Assembly: GCA_958299035.1 (NCBI GenBank)
Contig: CATQJL010000223.1
Span: forward strand, 46,426,162 to 46,490,161
DNA: 64,000 nt
Source: Cylicocyclus nassatus
Lineage: Eukaryota > Nematoda > Chromadorea > Rhabditida > Strongylidae
Reading direction: 5' to 3'
Part shown: positions 47,301 through 59,494 of the stretch, piece after piece
Layout: each line of letters starts with the position of its first letter
Numbering within the stretch: position 1 is the first letter of the stretch
The notes under the pieces: generated by a model
Database searches by the model: none
Told to the model about the DNA's origin: nothing
Seen by the model: only the letters and a program-made list of their open reading frames with translations
Made by a program: the position numbers and the translations under genes

Positions 47301-50300
47301 GCTCATAATCTCCCCTTTAGCAACCATGTCCCTCGAGATCTTCTACTTCCTGGTACACCGCTGAATCGTGTGTTCGAGGTTACTCGTCCACAGATTCCAT
47401 TGGATTTCGACTCGATCTGCAATTTCATCAACGCTGTCTTTGTATTGCAAGTGAAGACGAATCCTATGGAATTTCAGAAAAGCGTGACCAAAAGGAGCAG
47501 CCAAGTATTGGATGAGTATGTTTTGTAGACTTAACAAAATGTCTACAAAACGAACGAACGAACAAACGACTTTAGGGAACAGAGATGACAGTAGATCTAG
47601 AGCAAGTTAATAGATCTAGAGCAAGTTAATTTTTGCTTTAGAAGCACTTCTTTCATTGTATGGCAAGTCTGAAACAATGGCATACCAAATTGAATCAGAA
47701 GTTTGCTGTAAAATCTTGTACCAGCTCTCGTTTATCTGCAAAAATTACCAAATGCTGTACCAGTTTTGCGATTGAGGTCCCACCTCTCATTGAAATCGGG
47801 TTTGCCTGAGCCCCGAAACGGCAAGAAAAACGAAACTTCCTCAAATCTGGCTAACGTGTAATGCTTCTGAAAATAATCCACTGTTTAGCCTTTTTTGGGC
47901 AACTGCTCTCGGGTCCAATCCGACTTCACCAGCTCCTCTTGACTTGAGCTGCGAATGATGATGCATCACATTCATAACGGTTATGTACACTGAGTCAATC
48001 GCCTCTGAGCATGAAAGTAGCATATACCCTTAATCATTATTCACCAGGCCAGCACTTACCGGAATTTTTGGAAAAAAATGTCAGTGATAGCAGTTTGTTA
48101 CAGTCCCACCCAGGTTTTGAAGGCGCGAAGCACGCAGATCAGAAATTCGTCGCTGACTCTGAATTTCGATATGCATTGTTTTAACTACCGTAAAAAATTT
48201 TATTTTGAAAAAAAGATAAAATTTGGTTTCACCACATCTAGTGATATTTGCTTACAGAAATGAAGTCGACGATAATATCAGCATAGATCATATGGCCCAA
48301 AAACATCTCAGATTGAAGGGGCAGATGATGATGATGGCAACAGGTGAGCAATGACACTTATAGAACAAAATCATTGTAGATAGGTTCGGAGACATGGAGT
48401 GCGAAGTGCAGTAAAAGAGAAAGATTGAGGCGGGATTCATTGTCTTTTTTTCAGAATTGCTTATTCACCGAAAACATGCTCCTGATGAGGTATGGCTTCC
48501 TCCTGATCGGGTGCACGTTGTTCGTAAATAAGCATTCGATCATATGTCGGAGATTATTACATGTTTCCTTAGATGAAACAATTACATGTACCAAGTGTTG
48601 TTGAGGTCGTCATGTGATGTACCTTTGCTCCCCGTACATCACTTCCATTCCCGAGTTGCTCCAGGAGGGGCTGCGGCTCTCAGCAATGCCCCTTTACGAT
48701 GCCACGAGGGATCTTATTCTTTTAAATCAGCAGCGTTTGTGCGATGTGGAAGAAAAGTAAGCCTCTGGTTCGATTAAAATGCTCACACGTCGTCATGACG
48801 TTTGCAACATTTTCTTTTGCAAGAAAAACCTAGCCACCTTCCTTGCAGCCTTGGGCTAGAAGCCTTCCACGAGCAGCTGGAATCCATGGCTAAGGATTTA
48901 GAAGTGGAAAAGGCTAAAACTGATGCACTTCTCAGCGAAATGTTACCATCTTCAGTAGCTCATCAGCTGAAAGCTGGACAGGCTGTTGATGCGCGTGAGT
49001 CCTCTCCCAAAAATAAAATCTACTAGATTGAGTCAAATGACTTAGGCGAGTACAAATCAGCCACCATAATGTTTTCTGATGTTCCGTCGTTTCAACAAAT
49101 CGTACCGCTATGCCAGCCAAAAGATGTTGTGTATCTTCTAAACGACTTATTCACCCGTTTTGATCGTTTAGTCGGTCTCCAAAAGGTAACACAACAATTG
49201 TAGGATCCGATTTCGACGTGTTGCTTTTAGGTTTACAAGGTTGAGACAGTGGGTGATAGCTACATGTCCGTTGCCGGTCTTCCTGATTTAGTAGATGATC
49301 ACTGCGAGATCATTTGCCATCTAGCTCTTGGTGAGTCAGGCCGCAAACATACTTCGAGCGGTTCTAGGTTGCGACGCGATCTGGAAATTTGCCAGATTTC
49401 TTCAAATAGAACACTTACAAACTACAGATGCAAAGTGTGTATATCTTTCGCAGTTTGATAAAATGCCCTATCTTCTGTACATTCGGAATGAGCTTACAAT
49501 ATATCATAAACAAATGGGATCATGCCAAATCGCGTCGCGATTGAAATCGCGTGAAGTATGCCCGGGTCCTCACTAAAGTCCCAACCATGTGCCGACTTTT
49601 ATCTAAAAATCTATAGATATACAGACGATGTTCAGACTAGAAATGGGCATCAAATTTAAGTTAGGTGCAAATTTGAAAATGTATTAACAAAAAATTTACA
49701 AAGCTTTTCTCAACACAGAGTAGCGCAGTGCAGGGTTAACTCACCTTACAAACTCTTGGTGATAGGCTTCAAGAAGAAGTTTCTTAAGTAATCGTTAATC
49801 TGATTGAAGAAGTTGTATTTTTCAGGCATGCTGATGGAGGCCCAAAATGTAACTGATCCGATCTCCGGCAAGCCTCTTCATATAAGGGCCGGTATCCACA
49901 CGGGTCCAGTTGTAGCCGGAGTTGTTGGAACAAAAATGCCAAGGTAATTTCGAAAAATGCAGAATGCCTATGTAATTTAGTCAGAAATGGAAAAAGCTGG
50001 ATAGTCCTCTATTTCATCAATCCTGATTTTTCTGCAGAATCCATCTGATTTTTTTTGCAATTTTCAAGCAATGTTACGTGATAAGATTCTTGGAACCACC
50101 ACAATCTTATCATTTTTCTGTTTTTTCTTACTTTTGACATTATCTTTCAAAGAAGACAATATTCTATTCTAGATTCTGCCTTTTTGGTGACACGGTAAAT
50201 ACTGCTTCACGAATGGAAAGTCACAGCCCTGTCGGACGCATACACTGCAGCGAAGCCGCTGTCCAGTATGTTTTATTCAGTGAGACATACTGAGAGTTTC

Positions 50301-51744
50301 GTGACACTGAGCTTCTCATGAGCATCAAATTTGAAATCTTGGGGCGACATAAACGAGCTCAGAAATTACCCCTAAAAGAGACGTTTACCACTTTTTAATA
50401 TTAAGTTGGTGCAAAAATAATGAGCGTTTTCCTAGGACTTTTTTCAGGACAACTTTTCTCCATCAAACGTCTTTCTTTTTAACGGTTTCAGCACATCGTT
50501 AGAAAGCTCTTTTCATGCTCTATCTGACGATGTAAGGGAACTTCTAGCCGACTCTGTTAAGAATTTATAGAGCTTCACATAATCGCACTGATTTTCGTTG
50601 CATTCATTTTTCTGGCCAGAATTTGAGCGCGAATGAAGGTGGTTTAGCGAAAATTTAGCCGCTATATGTAATGGAAATTGTCTACATTATGCATATTAAA
50701 CCATATTTTTTCAAGTTATCTAAAGTGAGATGTCGGCGGCTTAACATGGGTAATGGTTGTGGTCATTTTAAAGCCCATAACTTTCTTTTGTAAAATGCAG
50801 TCGCTCAAACTTTGCTCATCTCTGTAAGCGTGAGGGTAGGAGTCCCATCAGCGGTTTTTGCAAAAACATCCAGCTTTTCAGTACGCAGAAAATTAAAAAA
50901 TTCGCTACTTCGGGGTTTTGAGGCCTACTCAAAAAAATGCTAAAAAAGTTGATATTTTTGAATTTCGATTTTTCCGTCTTCGCTAATCTTTTTTCTCCAA
51001 GCCATTTCCATGTATATTTGTACTACTGGATTGCGGCTACAAGATAGGCTGCTTATAAATCATAAGAACAAAGTGTGAAAGGAGTTATGTTATGTCAAAA
51101 ACAAGGCTTTAGAAAAAACTCTTCTTGTTTTTCAATCCATATTTTTCTGCCCTTTTGAGATATGAGCATAGTTCAATGTGCGCTGTACTGCGAAAGGTTC
51201 GCTGCATCTGATGGTCTTTATCACATTTCAAAATGTAGATTTTGTAGAAAGTTATAGCAAGTTAAAGTGAAAAATGGGAAAACGCTCATTATTTTTGCAC
51301 CAACCTAACATATATGCTCATCGAAACTGTCCTCAAAATCCTATTGCAGGAGCGCACAGCAAACGGGCAGGTTCGAATTCGAATCTCGTGGCAAGGTGTG
51401 GATCAAGGGTAAAGGAGATATGACCACTTATTTCCTGTTGAGGAGTTATAAGCGCTCCATCTGGGAAGTGATGGACAAGAAAAGAGGTGCGGACTATGCA
51501 TCCGTATGAATAAAAAGCATACGAGCTGGGAGAGATAAAAGCGCTCCAAATTTTGCTATATTTTACGACCGTAGGGGTAACCGAATAAGCGGATTATTGA
51601 AAGCCTACATAAAAGCTCATGTTATTGTATTCAGATGAGAACGTGAACAGCATCGATGGATATCAAGAGCTGAGAAAAGCTTTCGTTGATGAAACTTTGG
51701 TAAAGCGGAATTACAAAAGTTCCGCTACATGCGTCATTTCTTAA
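41386..51744 (+). CDS. Soluble guanylate cyclase, gcy-32/34/35/36/37 type (copy A)
   Basis: Makes cGMP from GTP; nematode relatives sense O2 in the body-cavity neurons. Exons: 41386-41388, 41441-41514, 42134-42234, 42281-42387, 45957-46113, 46164-46294, 47102-47271, 47321-47515, 48258-48343, 48606-48756, 48849-48994, 49046-49185, 49231-49330, 49826-49943, 50173-50265, 51350-51504, 51635-51744. Total 2037 nt, 678 codons, all phases agree. Domains: haem H-NOX at residues 1-185 with proximal His105 (LDSLHYF), HNOBA/PAS about 195-390, coiled coil about 392-437, cyclase 441-600. Catalytic residues are present: Asp452 (MFSDV), Glu492 and Asp496 (VETVGDSYM), Cys562, Asn569 and Arg573. Odd: the first coding exon is only ATG; the haem motif lost one codon; exon 10 has a weak acceptor. 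The exon 16 donor (51505) was chosen because the nearer one breaks frame. The ortholog within the clade is not resolved. Confidence 0.9.
42391..42606. mobile_element. MITE inserted in the exon-4 splice donor, 216 bp
   Basis: Ends CCCTATTTTCAGGTGTATAA and its inverse; TA duplicated at 42389-42390 and 42607-42608. It begins three bases into intron 4. Copy B lacks it. A related right end lies near 17758-17778. Confidence 0.9.
42695..42909. mobile_element. Hairpin MITE, CAGTCGAGTAGATTT ends, 215 bp
   Basis: Long inverted arms: gatgcggtaaaatttgcgcg against cgcgcaaattttgccgcat, and gcttgcaca against tgtgcaagc. Lies in intron 4 of cyclase copy A; absent from copy B. Confidence 0.85.
43035..43151. 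mobile_element. Hairpin rich in CGTACG, 117 bp
   Basis: gcgcggcgta..gtacgtgacgtacgcagc is inverted as gctgcgtacgtcacgtac..tacgccgcgc around a short AT loop (43085-43100). Lies in intron 4; copy B lacks it at the matching site. Confidence 0.8.
43338..44275. mobile_element. Foldback, TTAGGTTGTCCCACAAG family, 938 bp
   Basis: Ends are exact inverses. Arms of about 450 bp pair (aagtcacacacttctg against cagaagtgtgtgactt). Flanked by TA. Intron 4 of copy A only. Degraded relative at 7944-8740. Confidence 0.88.
44362..44462. mobile_element. Hairpin MITE, TTAGGCCCGTATGCACTAAC family
   Basis: gtatgcactaacatccctgc is inverted as gcagggatgttagtgcatac. A member with a different interior sits at the same intron position in copy B (62832-63003), so an insertion here came before the duplication. 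Relics: 14876, 31719, 34601. Confidence 0.85.
44473..45949. mobile_element. Mariner-type foldback, 1477 bp, ending 7 bp before exon 5
   Basis: Left TTAGGTCGGTGCAAAAGTTT, right its near-inverse ending CCAACCTAA. Arms of about 700 bp. TA duplicated. Copy B has the uninterrupted site (caatttatttag). Non-coding. Confidence 0.9.
46797..47066. mobile_element. MITE in cyclase intron 6
   Basis: ggcctaaagcgtactaccc at the left is inverted as ggtatgccttaggcc at the right, with tcgcg-rich inner arms. Family of 6229-6455. Copy B continues without it (catgctttcattgg), so the insertion came after the duplication. Confidence 0.7.
48455..48532 (+). other. Possible alternative terminal exon in cyclase intron 9
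   Basis: A strong acceptor (TTTTTTTCAG) is followed by an open frame continuing from exon 9: [18 protein letters not shown] then TAA. Using it would end the protein before the coiled coil and cyclase domain. No homology was recognised. Confidence 0.25.
49333..49566. mobile_element. MITE in cyclase intron 13
   Basis: Right end GAAATCGCGTGAAGTATGCC matches the 6229-6455 family. The left end is a weaker inverse (ggccgcaaacatacttcgag). Copy B does not reach this far. Confidence 0.6.
50401..51308. mobile_element. Mariner-type foldback in cyclase intron 15, 908 bp
   Basis: TTAAGTTGGTGCAAAAATAA at the left, TTATTTTTGCACCAACCTAA at the right. The terminal pattern is close to Hsmar1. Half-copy at 12429-12830. 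No coding frame. Confidence 0.85.
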
Positions 51745-52671
51745 TCGTTGGTCTCTGGCTCACTGAAGACTTACTCGTATTCCGATCGCGTGGTGGTTTT
51801 CTTCATTATTTTGATTGTTGTTAGTTTGAACTATGGTATCTACAAAGAGCAAGAAAGCAAAGTCTACCGCAAGTTATAAGTGATTGCTCTGTCAATTCAT
51901 GAATAGACAGAAATGTTCACATCGGCAACACTTTGTATTGCAAAAGTAGCAACTAGAAACAGTCTTGAACTGCGAAATGAAGCTTGTAAAAAATCCGGCT
52001 CCGTCAATGTAGCTGTGACATGCCTGGCACTACAATATCAAAAGTTGTGATACAAACATGAATATGGGCATGTCAAACAATTTCATTAAATTCAACCCTG
52101 AAATTTCGTAAGTCTATAAGATCATCGCTATAACAGGACGATATCTCGGATACTCAGCGTTCAAGTACATGTCAGAATTCAAAAACTGCGCAAGTGCTTT
52201 GCGAGCGTTGAACTTTCGCAATGGGGTTGTGTATCTTGAAATTCAAATGGGCGATTTGCGGGAGAAATCGCGACGTGATCAATGGGGGCGTTGAGTCATC
52301 GCCCTTGACTCGCTACCGCATCTTGTTTGGAAAACACCCGGCCACTTTCGACTGCTGCTACATGCTAGCAGGTCCTTTTTGAATTTTTCCGTACAGTCCT
52401 CTCGGAACAGCGTTGTTGCCACTTTCAAAATACTATCATGCTTATAATTTTAGTAGCATTCCTGAACCACATCAGCTTTTTTCTTCTCTTAAGCAAATTC
52501 TTGCAATCATCGCGGCAGTTGTAGCGAGATTGTCATTACATTAGGTTGCCTAGTTCGTCCGCATCATATTTGCACTCACGATAAGAATCGGAACAGTCAT
52601 AATGTTTTGACTTGCTCAATCCGATTGAGCAAGCATGTTGAGCTTTTCTGTGAAAAGTTGTAAACAAACTA
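51745..52671. other. Cyclase 3' flank; no gene seen
   Basis: Should include the cyclase 3' UTR. No clear AATAAA was identified close to the stop codon. A ttaggttgcctagttcg string at 52541 resembles a mariner-type end. Confidence 0.4.
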
Positions 52672-53481
52672 TTAGGTTGGCTAAAAAATAAGTTCGTTTT
52701 GGTGCAAATGTTCATAGAAAATTTTCTTGTTGTTTTCTTTCTATGATTTTTTGTGTGAAAGAAGTCCATGGCTTCCTCTATCACATATCAAATATTTAGG
52801 ATTTTCCATCCTCAGTAAAGACAGTTATATCTCAGCATGGGCAAATTTCCAAAAGCTCAATTCCTTGACTTCCTATTCTTCGTTTTCGTGCTGTAATGGA
52901 TATAGAGAACAGCATTTCGCTATTTGTTTACAGAGGAGTTCCCCTCTTTGGCGAATAACAATGAAAATTGTTATCTGCTACTTCGAGAATCTTTTATTGA
53001 AGAAACCAAGTGATCTCATATTTACCACTATAAGAAAATTGGAATTTCTTACTTTTTTTGCGGATTTTTTTCTTGATATGTTCTACTCAAATAGAATTTA
53101 TATTCCAATTCCCGTTGAAATGTTCTTTCTAGAGATACCAAACATTGGACAAAAATTTGGGTACTTTTCCATTATCCGGACCTATTTTTCCAAAAGACTC
53201 ACGTAATATGTTCTTTGTGTTGAGCATATTTTTTTCATAGATTCTACGGGAACTGCCTTCCGCAACGTGCCACAAAAAATCGACACGTTTTGGTTCACGA
53301 CGTTGACATACTTTTTTTCGTCGAGTCATTTCCGGTGAGGTAAAAGAGAATTGTAGTCACCTTACAGCTGTTTAAGTTTTACATAAGAGTAAAACAATTA
53401 TGAACTTATTTTGAAACATCTTGCTTGCTTTTAGCAGTGATTGAAAAATTTCCTTTTCTTCAATCCCTTTTCGTCATCGAA
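52672..53481. mobile_element. Mariner-type left end, possible partner of the end at 55127
   Basis: TTAGGTTGGCTAAAAAATAA at 52672 and ..ggccaacctaa ending at 55127 could be the two ends of one foldback interrupted by the Helitron-like element, but arm pairing is weak. The long frame at 52727-53206 shows no recognised domain. Confidence 0.4.
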
Positions 53482-54354
53482 TCTTATATATAAAGCTGAA
53501 TGTCTGTTTGTCTGTCTGTATGTCTGTATGTCTGTATGTCTGTATGTCTGTATGTCTGTGTGTACGTATGTTCCGAATAAAAAATTCCATTTCTGAACCG
53601 ATCCGGACCAAACTTGGCACACATACACTTCGGGCCCCGGCGGGTGTCATAGGCTACTTTTCGTCATCGATCGATATCGATTTTATCGATTTTTATCAAT
53701 TTTTTTGCTGAGTTCACCTACGGGGCTGGGAGTTGGCACAGGGGGGTAATCGAGCATGGGGATTCCGAATACAATATTGGTTTTCAGGATTATCGATTAC
53801 TTTTATTGATTTTATCGATTTTTTTGCAAAGTTTGAGCTACGGGGCTGGGAGTTGGCACAGGGGGGTAATCGAGCATGGGGATTCCGAATACACTTGCTG
53901 ATGCTGATCATCCCCCTTGGGGATGATCAGCATGCTCGATTACCCCCCTGTGCCAACTCCCAGCCCCCTAGCTCAAACTTTGCAAAAAAATCGATAAAAT
54001 CGATAAAAGTAATCGAGAATCCCGAAAACCAATATTGTATTCGGAATCCCCATGCTCGATTACCCCCCTGTGCCCACTCCCAGCCCCCTAGCTCAAACTT
54101 TGCAAAAAAATCGATAAAATCGATAAAAGTAATCGATAATTCTGAAAACTAATATTGTATTCGGAATCCCCATGCTCACTTCCTCCCCTGTGCCAACTCC
54201 TAGCCCTGTAGGTGAACTCTGCAAAAAAATCGATAAAAATCGGTAAAATCGACATCGATCGATAACGAAAAGTGGACTGTGACACCCGCCGGGGCCCGAA
54301 GTGTATGTGTGCCAAGTTTGGTCCGGATACGGCGGAGCCGGGTAAGCCAGCTAG
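53482..54354. mobile_element. Helitron-like palindromic element, 873 bp
   Basis: Begins TCTTATATATAAAGCTGAAT after an A and ends GGGTAAGCCAGCTAG before a T, the A|TC...CTAG|T layout of Helitrons. A TGTCTGTA minisatellite follows the 5' end (53502-53565). Inside, ggaccaaacttggcac and gggccccggcgggtgt (53606-53650) are inverted at 54280-54325 around a central hairpin at 53896-53938. A unit with tttgagctacggggctggga repeats in each half. No Rep/helicase frame. Confidence 0.6.
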
Positions 54355-55937
54355 TTCAGCCATAAATTACTATAAATGTTAGCTTGAAGTATCTTGCTGC
54401 TGTATTTTGCCTCTTAAATGACGTTTCCTAGCGCACTTGCCTATTCTGAGCAATTCCAATCTGTTCATCGATAACAGTATGTCATGGCAATGTTCATTTT
54501 GAAATGTTTGATCGAAATGAGGTCAAAATCAAAAAAACAGATTGAACTTACGTCGTTAGTTAGGGCAACGCAAACACTTGGTAAAACCTGTTAAACATGT
54601 AGATGACATGCCAAATTTTTTTGACACGTGGCAGAAGGTTGACACTCCTTTTTGTGAAGCTAGGACCAAATATGGTACAAGGATGGAAACAATATCATTT
54701 TTTGACAAAATGGGTCCGGATAACGCGCGACATTTGTGAGAGCCGCTAAAGCGACTGAACTTATTCATTAGCCATCTTAATACTTTCGAACAAACTACAA
54801 ACCGGCAAAGTTGATTAGTGTGGCTTTCTCGTGAATTATAACTTTGATAGAAACGCTCAGTCGGCACAAAATTCTCTCAGGTAGAAAGAGCAGGTTTCAA
54901 AACTCACAATAACTACAGCTCCGGTTTCTAGTGCATATTTCAGGTTTTTGGCACCTACGCAGAAAAATCAAAATTTGAAACTCTACAGTGTGCGTTGAAT
55001 GTTTTTTACATGCTATTTCAAAGCGCCTGATTTCCTCCTTCAGAAAAAATTAAAATTGTGCAATTCTTTCGAAAAAGCAAGAAGTTGGATTTTACAATGG
55101 TACGAAAGAACTTTAGGGCCAACCTAATGACTGATGTAATTTGGCGTGATCAAAAGAAAAGGATGTGCTAGATAGATGCACCAATTTGTACCATTGTGAG
55201 GTATTTCATTGTCAGTAACTTCTCTAGATTAGTCTATATTTTACTTCGCTGATTTTTGAGCCAGAGTATAGGGATACCGTTAAGAGATATCAGATTATAT
55301 AGAGATCAAAGATGAGAATGCATTCGTCTGTAATCAATTTTTTGCACGAGAGCAGATTGCCAATGTGTAGTCTGAATTTGTTTTTTCATGAGAGAAACGT
55401 CTCCTACTCGCCATCACTGTTGTCATTTTAGTGTTGAGGGATCTTGTATGCCGAAGACAATTTTAGCTCAAATAGCTAACCATTTTGTACGATTTACAAG
55501 AAAATTTGCGAACCTGGATACTTATAAGATATATACAGCAACTTTTCGACATAGTAAAGCGGGACAATTCCTCGAAAACATCCGTTTTCTCAACTAAATA
55601 TCGGCTTTGCTCATGTGCATATTATGCCCCTATTTTCTTTGCCTACGTCTTTGATTGCATTTTTTGAGGAGTATAGCATCTGATTGACAAGTGAGCTGCA
55701 CTAGTTTTATTGGCTCGGTTGAACAGCTCCCAAAATCCATTGCCAAACTAAGTACTTGATATCCAAGCTGTTCCTCTTTAGCTATTTAACAGCACAAATT
55801 TAGTATTTTTCATGATTCTCGTAGATACTTGCGAAGAAAATGCAACGGATTAGTGGCTCAAGAGACCTTTTCTCTGTGTTCGTGCTTCGAGAACTGGTTT
55901 TTTGTGAGGTCAAACTCATTCGGTTTTGTGAATAATA
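54355..55937. other. No supported gene; one mariner-type right end at 55127
   Basis: Contains aaactttagggccaacctaa near 55110-55127. Other sequence is unassigned. Confidence 0.4.
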
Positions 55938-56956
55938 TTAGGTCGTTTCAAAAGTAATTTCGCTTTTTTCAAACGGGCACCACATTTGATGGAACAAAGG
56001 TTTCTGAGAGATCCTGGAAGCATTCGATGCAGAATTTCATTCTCTTTCTAATGGTTATGAAATTGTTGCAAAACAGTCAATGAGCTTTCAGAAAATAACC
56101 AAAGTCTGCGACCCATGCTTTTTGAGATAGTCTAGTTTCACAATTTTTTAAAACTTTAATATCAATCCTCAGAAGAAGTTCAAGTAACTGTTCGATAGAG
56201 CAAACCATATAGAATGCAAAACTACTTTTTTATCCTTTCCATAGCTTGTCATATATTTTTGACCGAATTTTAACTGATGCTACCGATTTTCATACTTGGG
56301 CAGCTAAATCCTCGTAGAACATCAAAGTAAGAGCAGCTCGGCCACTATTCGACGCAGCATCTTCTCCTCTTTCTAAAAGGTGGTTTTTATTTCCGATTCG
56401 TTTAGTTTTCGGGGATAAAATCATCACAACTCATTTTTTCAAGGAGTCTCATGCTGTACCTGAAAATCACGAAATTTGATATTTCGAACCCGTAAACCCT
56501 CACTTGCTTTGCAAAGTTAGTGCTAACTCATAGTACAGTCTTGGTAATCTCAAATTCCGAAAAATTATGATGTTTCTGCGATTGTGGCTGAGGTGGGCCT
56601 GCCAAAATCCGATGGCTCTGTTAAAAAATCTTTTAAAAAATTACGGCGAGTTACGAGAAAGAGAAAAAAGTAGCACTGTATTCTATGAGGTTCACTCTAT
56701 CGAATCTTTACTTGAACTTCTTCTGAGGATTGATATGAAAGTTTTAAAAAATTGTGAAACTTGACCATCTTAAAAACATGGGTCGCAAATTTTGGTTATT
56801 TTCTGAAAGCTCATTGATTGTTTTGCAACATTTTCATAACCATTAGAAAGAGAATGAAATTCTGCATCGAATGCTTCCAAGATCTCTTAGAAACCTTTGT
56901 TCCATCAAATGTGGCGCTCGTTTGAAAAAAACGAAATTACTTTTGAAACGACCTAA
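55938..56956. mobile_element. Mariner-type foldback, TTAGGTCGTTTCAAAAGTAA family, 1019 bp
   Basis: Exact inverted ends and long arms; a diverged relative of 25491-26508 (shared gtggctgaggtgggcctgcc block). Non-coding. Confidence 0.88.
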
Positions 56957-58599
56957 TATATCCGAAGAATGGATGAAAATCTTTCTTCTTTGCATGAAAA
57001 GTTATGAGAATATGACATGCTCTTAGCTGTACAGAACTCAAATCTACAAACGTCTTTCGCGAAAGAAAAACGACATCAATGGCTTCAGGATTCTTGTCTG
57101 GGATGGTCCATTCAAAAATCTTGCCCGTAGCTAGTTTTGATAAGCGATCCATCAATATCATACGAATTTACAATTTCATTTCTTGAAGTTTCGATAGTTA
57201 TTCGGACAGCAAATTTTATGGCTAAAATAAAAACTGCGTAAGGGTCCGGTAGTAAGTATGATACCTACTTACCCAAGGGTAGGAAACAAAGGCGCACTTA
57301 GTTTATAACTTGCGAAGAAAATTCTCTGATAATTTTTTTCATGCATAGCGTCATTATTCGAAATCGCATCACATATGACCATGTTGTGACAGCTAGTGAA
57401 TCTTCACCATACAGCATCTTTATCACCTCTCTACATCGTGTCAGTTGCTTTTTATAATCGTTAGACATCATAGCGATCTTTGATTTGCAGGCAAATTGAT
57501 CTATATTCGATTGCCCGAAAAAATCTTCTTCACAGACAAACTGCTATTGCTAATTTTCTTCCATAATTTTGTTTTGCCGAGTTATGATATCATCAAACTT
57601 AGTTTTTGGGCCTATTTATATGAGTTCCGTTGATCTGTTCAAGTTATTTGTTTTATTTTACTTGCAATCGTATCCGACCTTTTATCACTTTTAGTTGTAA
57701 AATGATAACTTGAACGTTTTTGGTGATCAGAACTATGATGCTTCTGTTTTTTGTCATGGTTCCCGTTCTGCACTGTCTTATCGCTCGCATAATCTAGCGC
57801 TTTGTCGCATCCTCACCTCGCGATGTTCAAAACAAAACTTATCTTTCGCATTGGCCATCTGTTCGCACATGCTCTTTCGAAATTGAAGAAGATGGCTTGG
57901 TTTCTACTAAAATGTTCAGTCTTCTAAATCCAGCTGCTCACGTAGTCTTTGCGAGTGGATCGCTTTCTGAGTCTAAAATTCACATTTATTTATTTATTTA
58001 TACATCCAATGATGCGCCTAACGAACGTATAAGGCCAGATAATAAGTGTATTTGTACAGTATTATGAGTGAGGTTGTGAAGACCCTAAGAGTGAGAATGT
58101 GCGCGAAGAAAGCAAGATTTCTCGAATTTGCTTGCTTTCAACATTGGAGTATTCTACTTCCTAATTTCATTCCCTTTCCTTTATTTTGGATGTGCACATT
58201 GCTAAAAATAAGATGTCACAGAAAGTGAATCGATTGTTTGAAGGTTCATCTCTCCAGTGAAATTCGTTGTAAATGGTGAAGCTTTGGCGCTGTTTGCTAT
58301 TGTTACTCTAATAATTTAACTTTCTTATCCTCCAAATAACGGAGGCGCTCCAATCTACCCGCAAGGTTTTTACAGATACTATAATGTCCTATAAGACTTC
58401 TGTAATGGTTTTATTGAAATTCATAATGGGCATTGCACCAGCAATTTTCTGATAAACTTTAACCCATCAACTTTCTTAGAAACAGCAACGGCACGCAAAC
58501 AACTTATGTTCAACATTTTGGAAAACCCGAAAACTGATTACGAAGCTTTTGAGAAATTTCTAGTTATAATCATTTTCTTTTCATTGGCTTGGAACGAAA
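56957..58599. other. No supported gene
   Basis: AT-rich; a TTTA repeat lies near 57985. No exon recognised. Confidence 0.4.
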
Positions 58600-59270
58600 G
58601 TTCTCTCGCAGCATATTCGAAAATTCATAGATTCTTGATTTTTTAAGGATTTGCGCTTTCACTTTTATTGGGAAAAAGAAAACATACTGTTTACTGCATT
58701 TAGCCTACTTCCTACACCCTCATGTTGCGAAGATGGAAACCATGGAAGAAAATTAAAGCTGCATTATGTTCTTATTACTCAAATTTTGATTACCCTGTTC
58801 GATCATAGAAATCTGGAACTTGCACTAAAAATCGGTGCTATGTGTGTGTCAGTATTATAGCTTTCTTAACCTGTTTCTTCTAACGAACAAAGTTTGTGCT
58901 GATTGTACGTCTCCGCAAAAGTTTTGATCTTTACAGAGAGCAGAACAAAATGCAACTTTAATTATTTTGGCATTTTCTTGAATTTCATAACTTCGACACT
59001 CAGCACAGATATTGCTCCGTCAAGAGTAGCACGTCAAGGAAGCTATACTGATCTGATTTCCAATATAAGGTGAAGATTTTTGATAACCAAACACACAAAA
59101 AGCAAAACTTGACTGATTTTCTTCTACGACTTCTAACTAAGAATATCTGAGCATCAGAAAGCCTGAAACATGCAGTTATAAACAGCATGATTTCTTCTAT
59201 CAACTTATTGCATGCAGATCCGTTGAGAAAACAAAAAGCTATAATTCTTTGAAAGTAATGCGAGAGAACA
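58600..59270. repeat. Eroded mariner-type foldback centre
   Basis: gtttgtgctgattgtacgtctccgcaa and aattattttggcattttcttg..ataacttc (58890-58995) match the centre of the foldbacks at 24713 and 26529. The ends are no longer recognisable. Confidence 0.45.
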
Positions 59271-59440
59271 TTCATTCCAACTCAACATTTGACTTTATCA
59301 AAAATTAATATGGGTTTTCGAAGATACGAAGTGCCGAGTGTGTGGTGGGAAAAGCTTGGATTGGTTTTTGTAAAAAGGGCAGGGAGAAAGCTGCAAGTTA
59401 CTCTAAAATGAAGCCAGTCTTTCCATACGGTAAAGGTTTT

Positions 59441-59494
59441 GTATACGGTAAAGAGTGGCAGGGTCTTCTGACCCTGCTACTCTTTACCGTATAC
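59441..59494. repeat. Compact hairpin, 25-bp stem with one mismatch, 4-base loop
   Basis: GTATACGGTAAAGAGTGGCA..GGGTC, TTCT, GACCC..TGCTACTCTTTACCGTATAC. A partial direct copy (tacggtaaaggtttt) lies just upstream at 59426. Confidence 0.85.

Noticed and set aside
51488..51504. Earlier donor (GTGCGG at 51488) for cyclase exon 16
   Set aside because: It gives phase 2 and an immediate stop in the last exon; the GTATGA donor at 51505 keeps the conserved [11 protein letters not shown] reading.
52727..53206. 159-codon plus-strand frame
   Set aside because: Begins at a mariner-type end; composition is Phe/Leu/Ile-rich as expected from T-rich DNA; no domain recognised.
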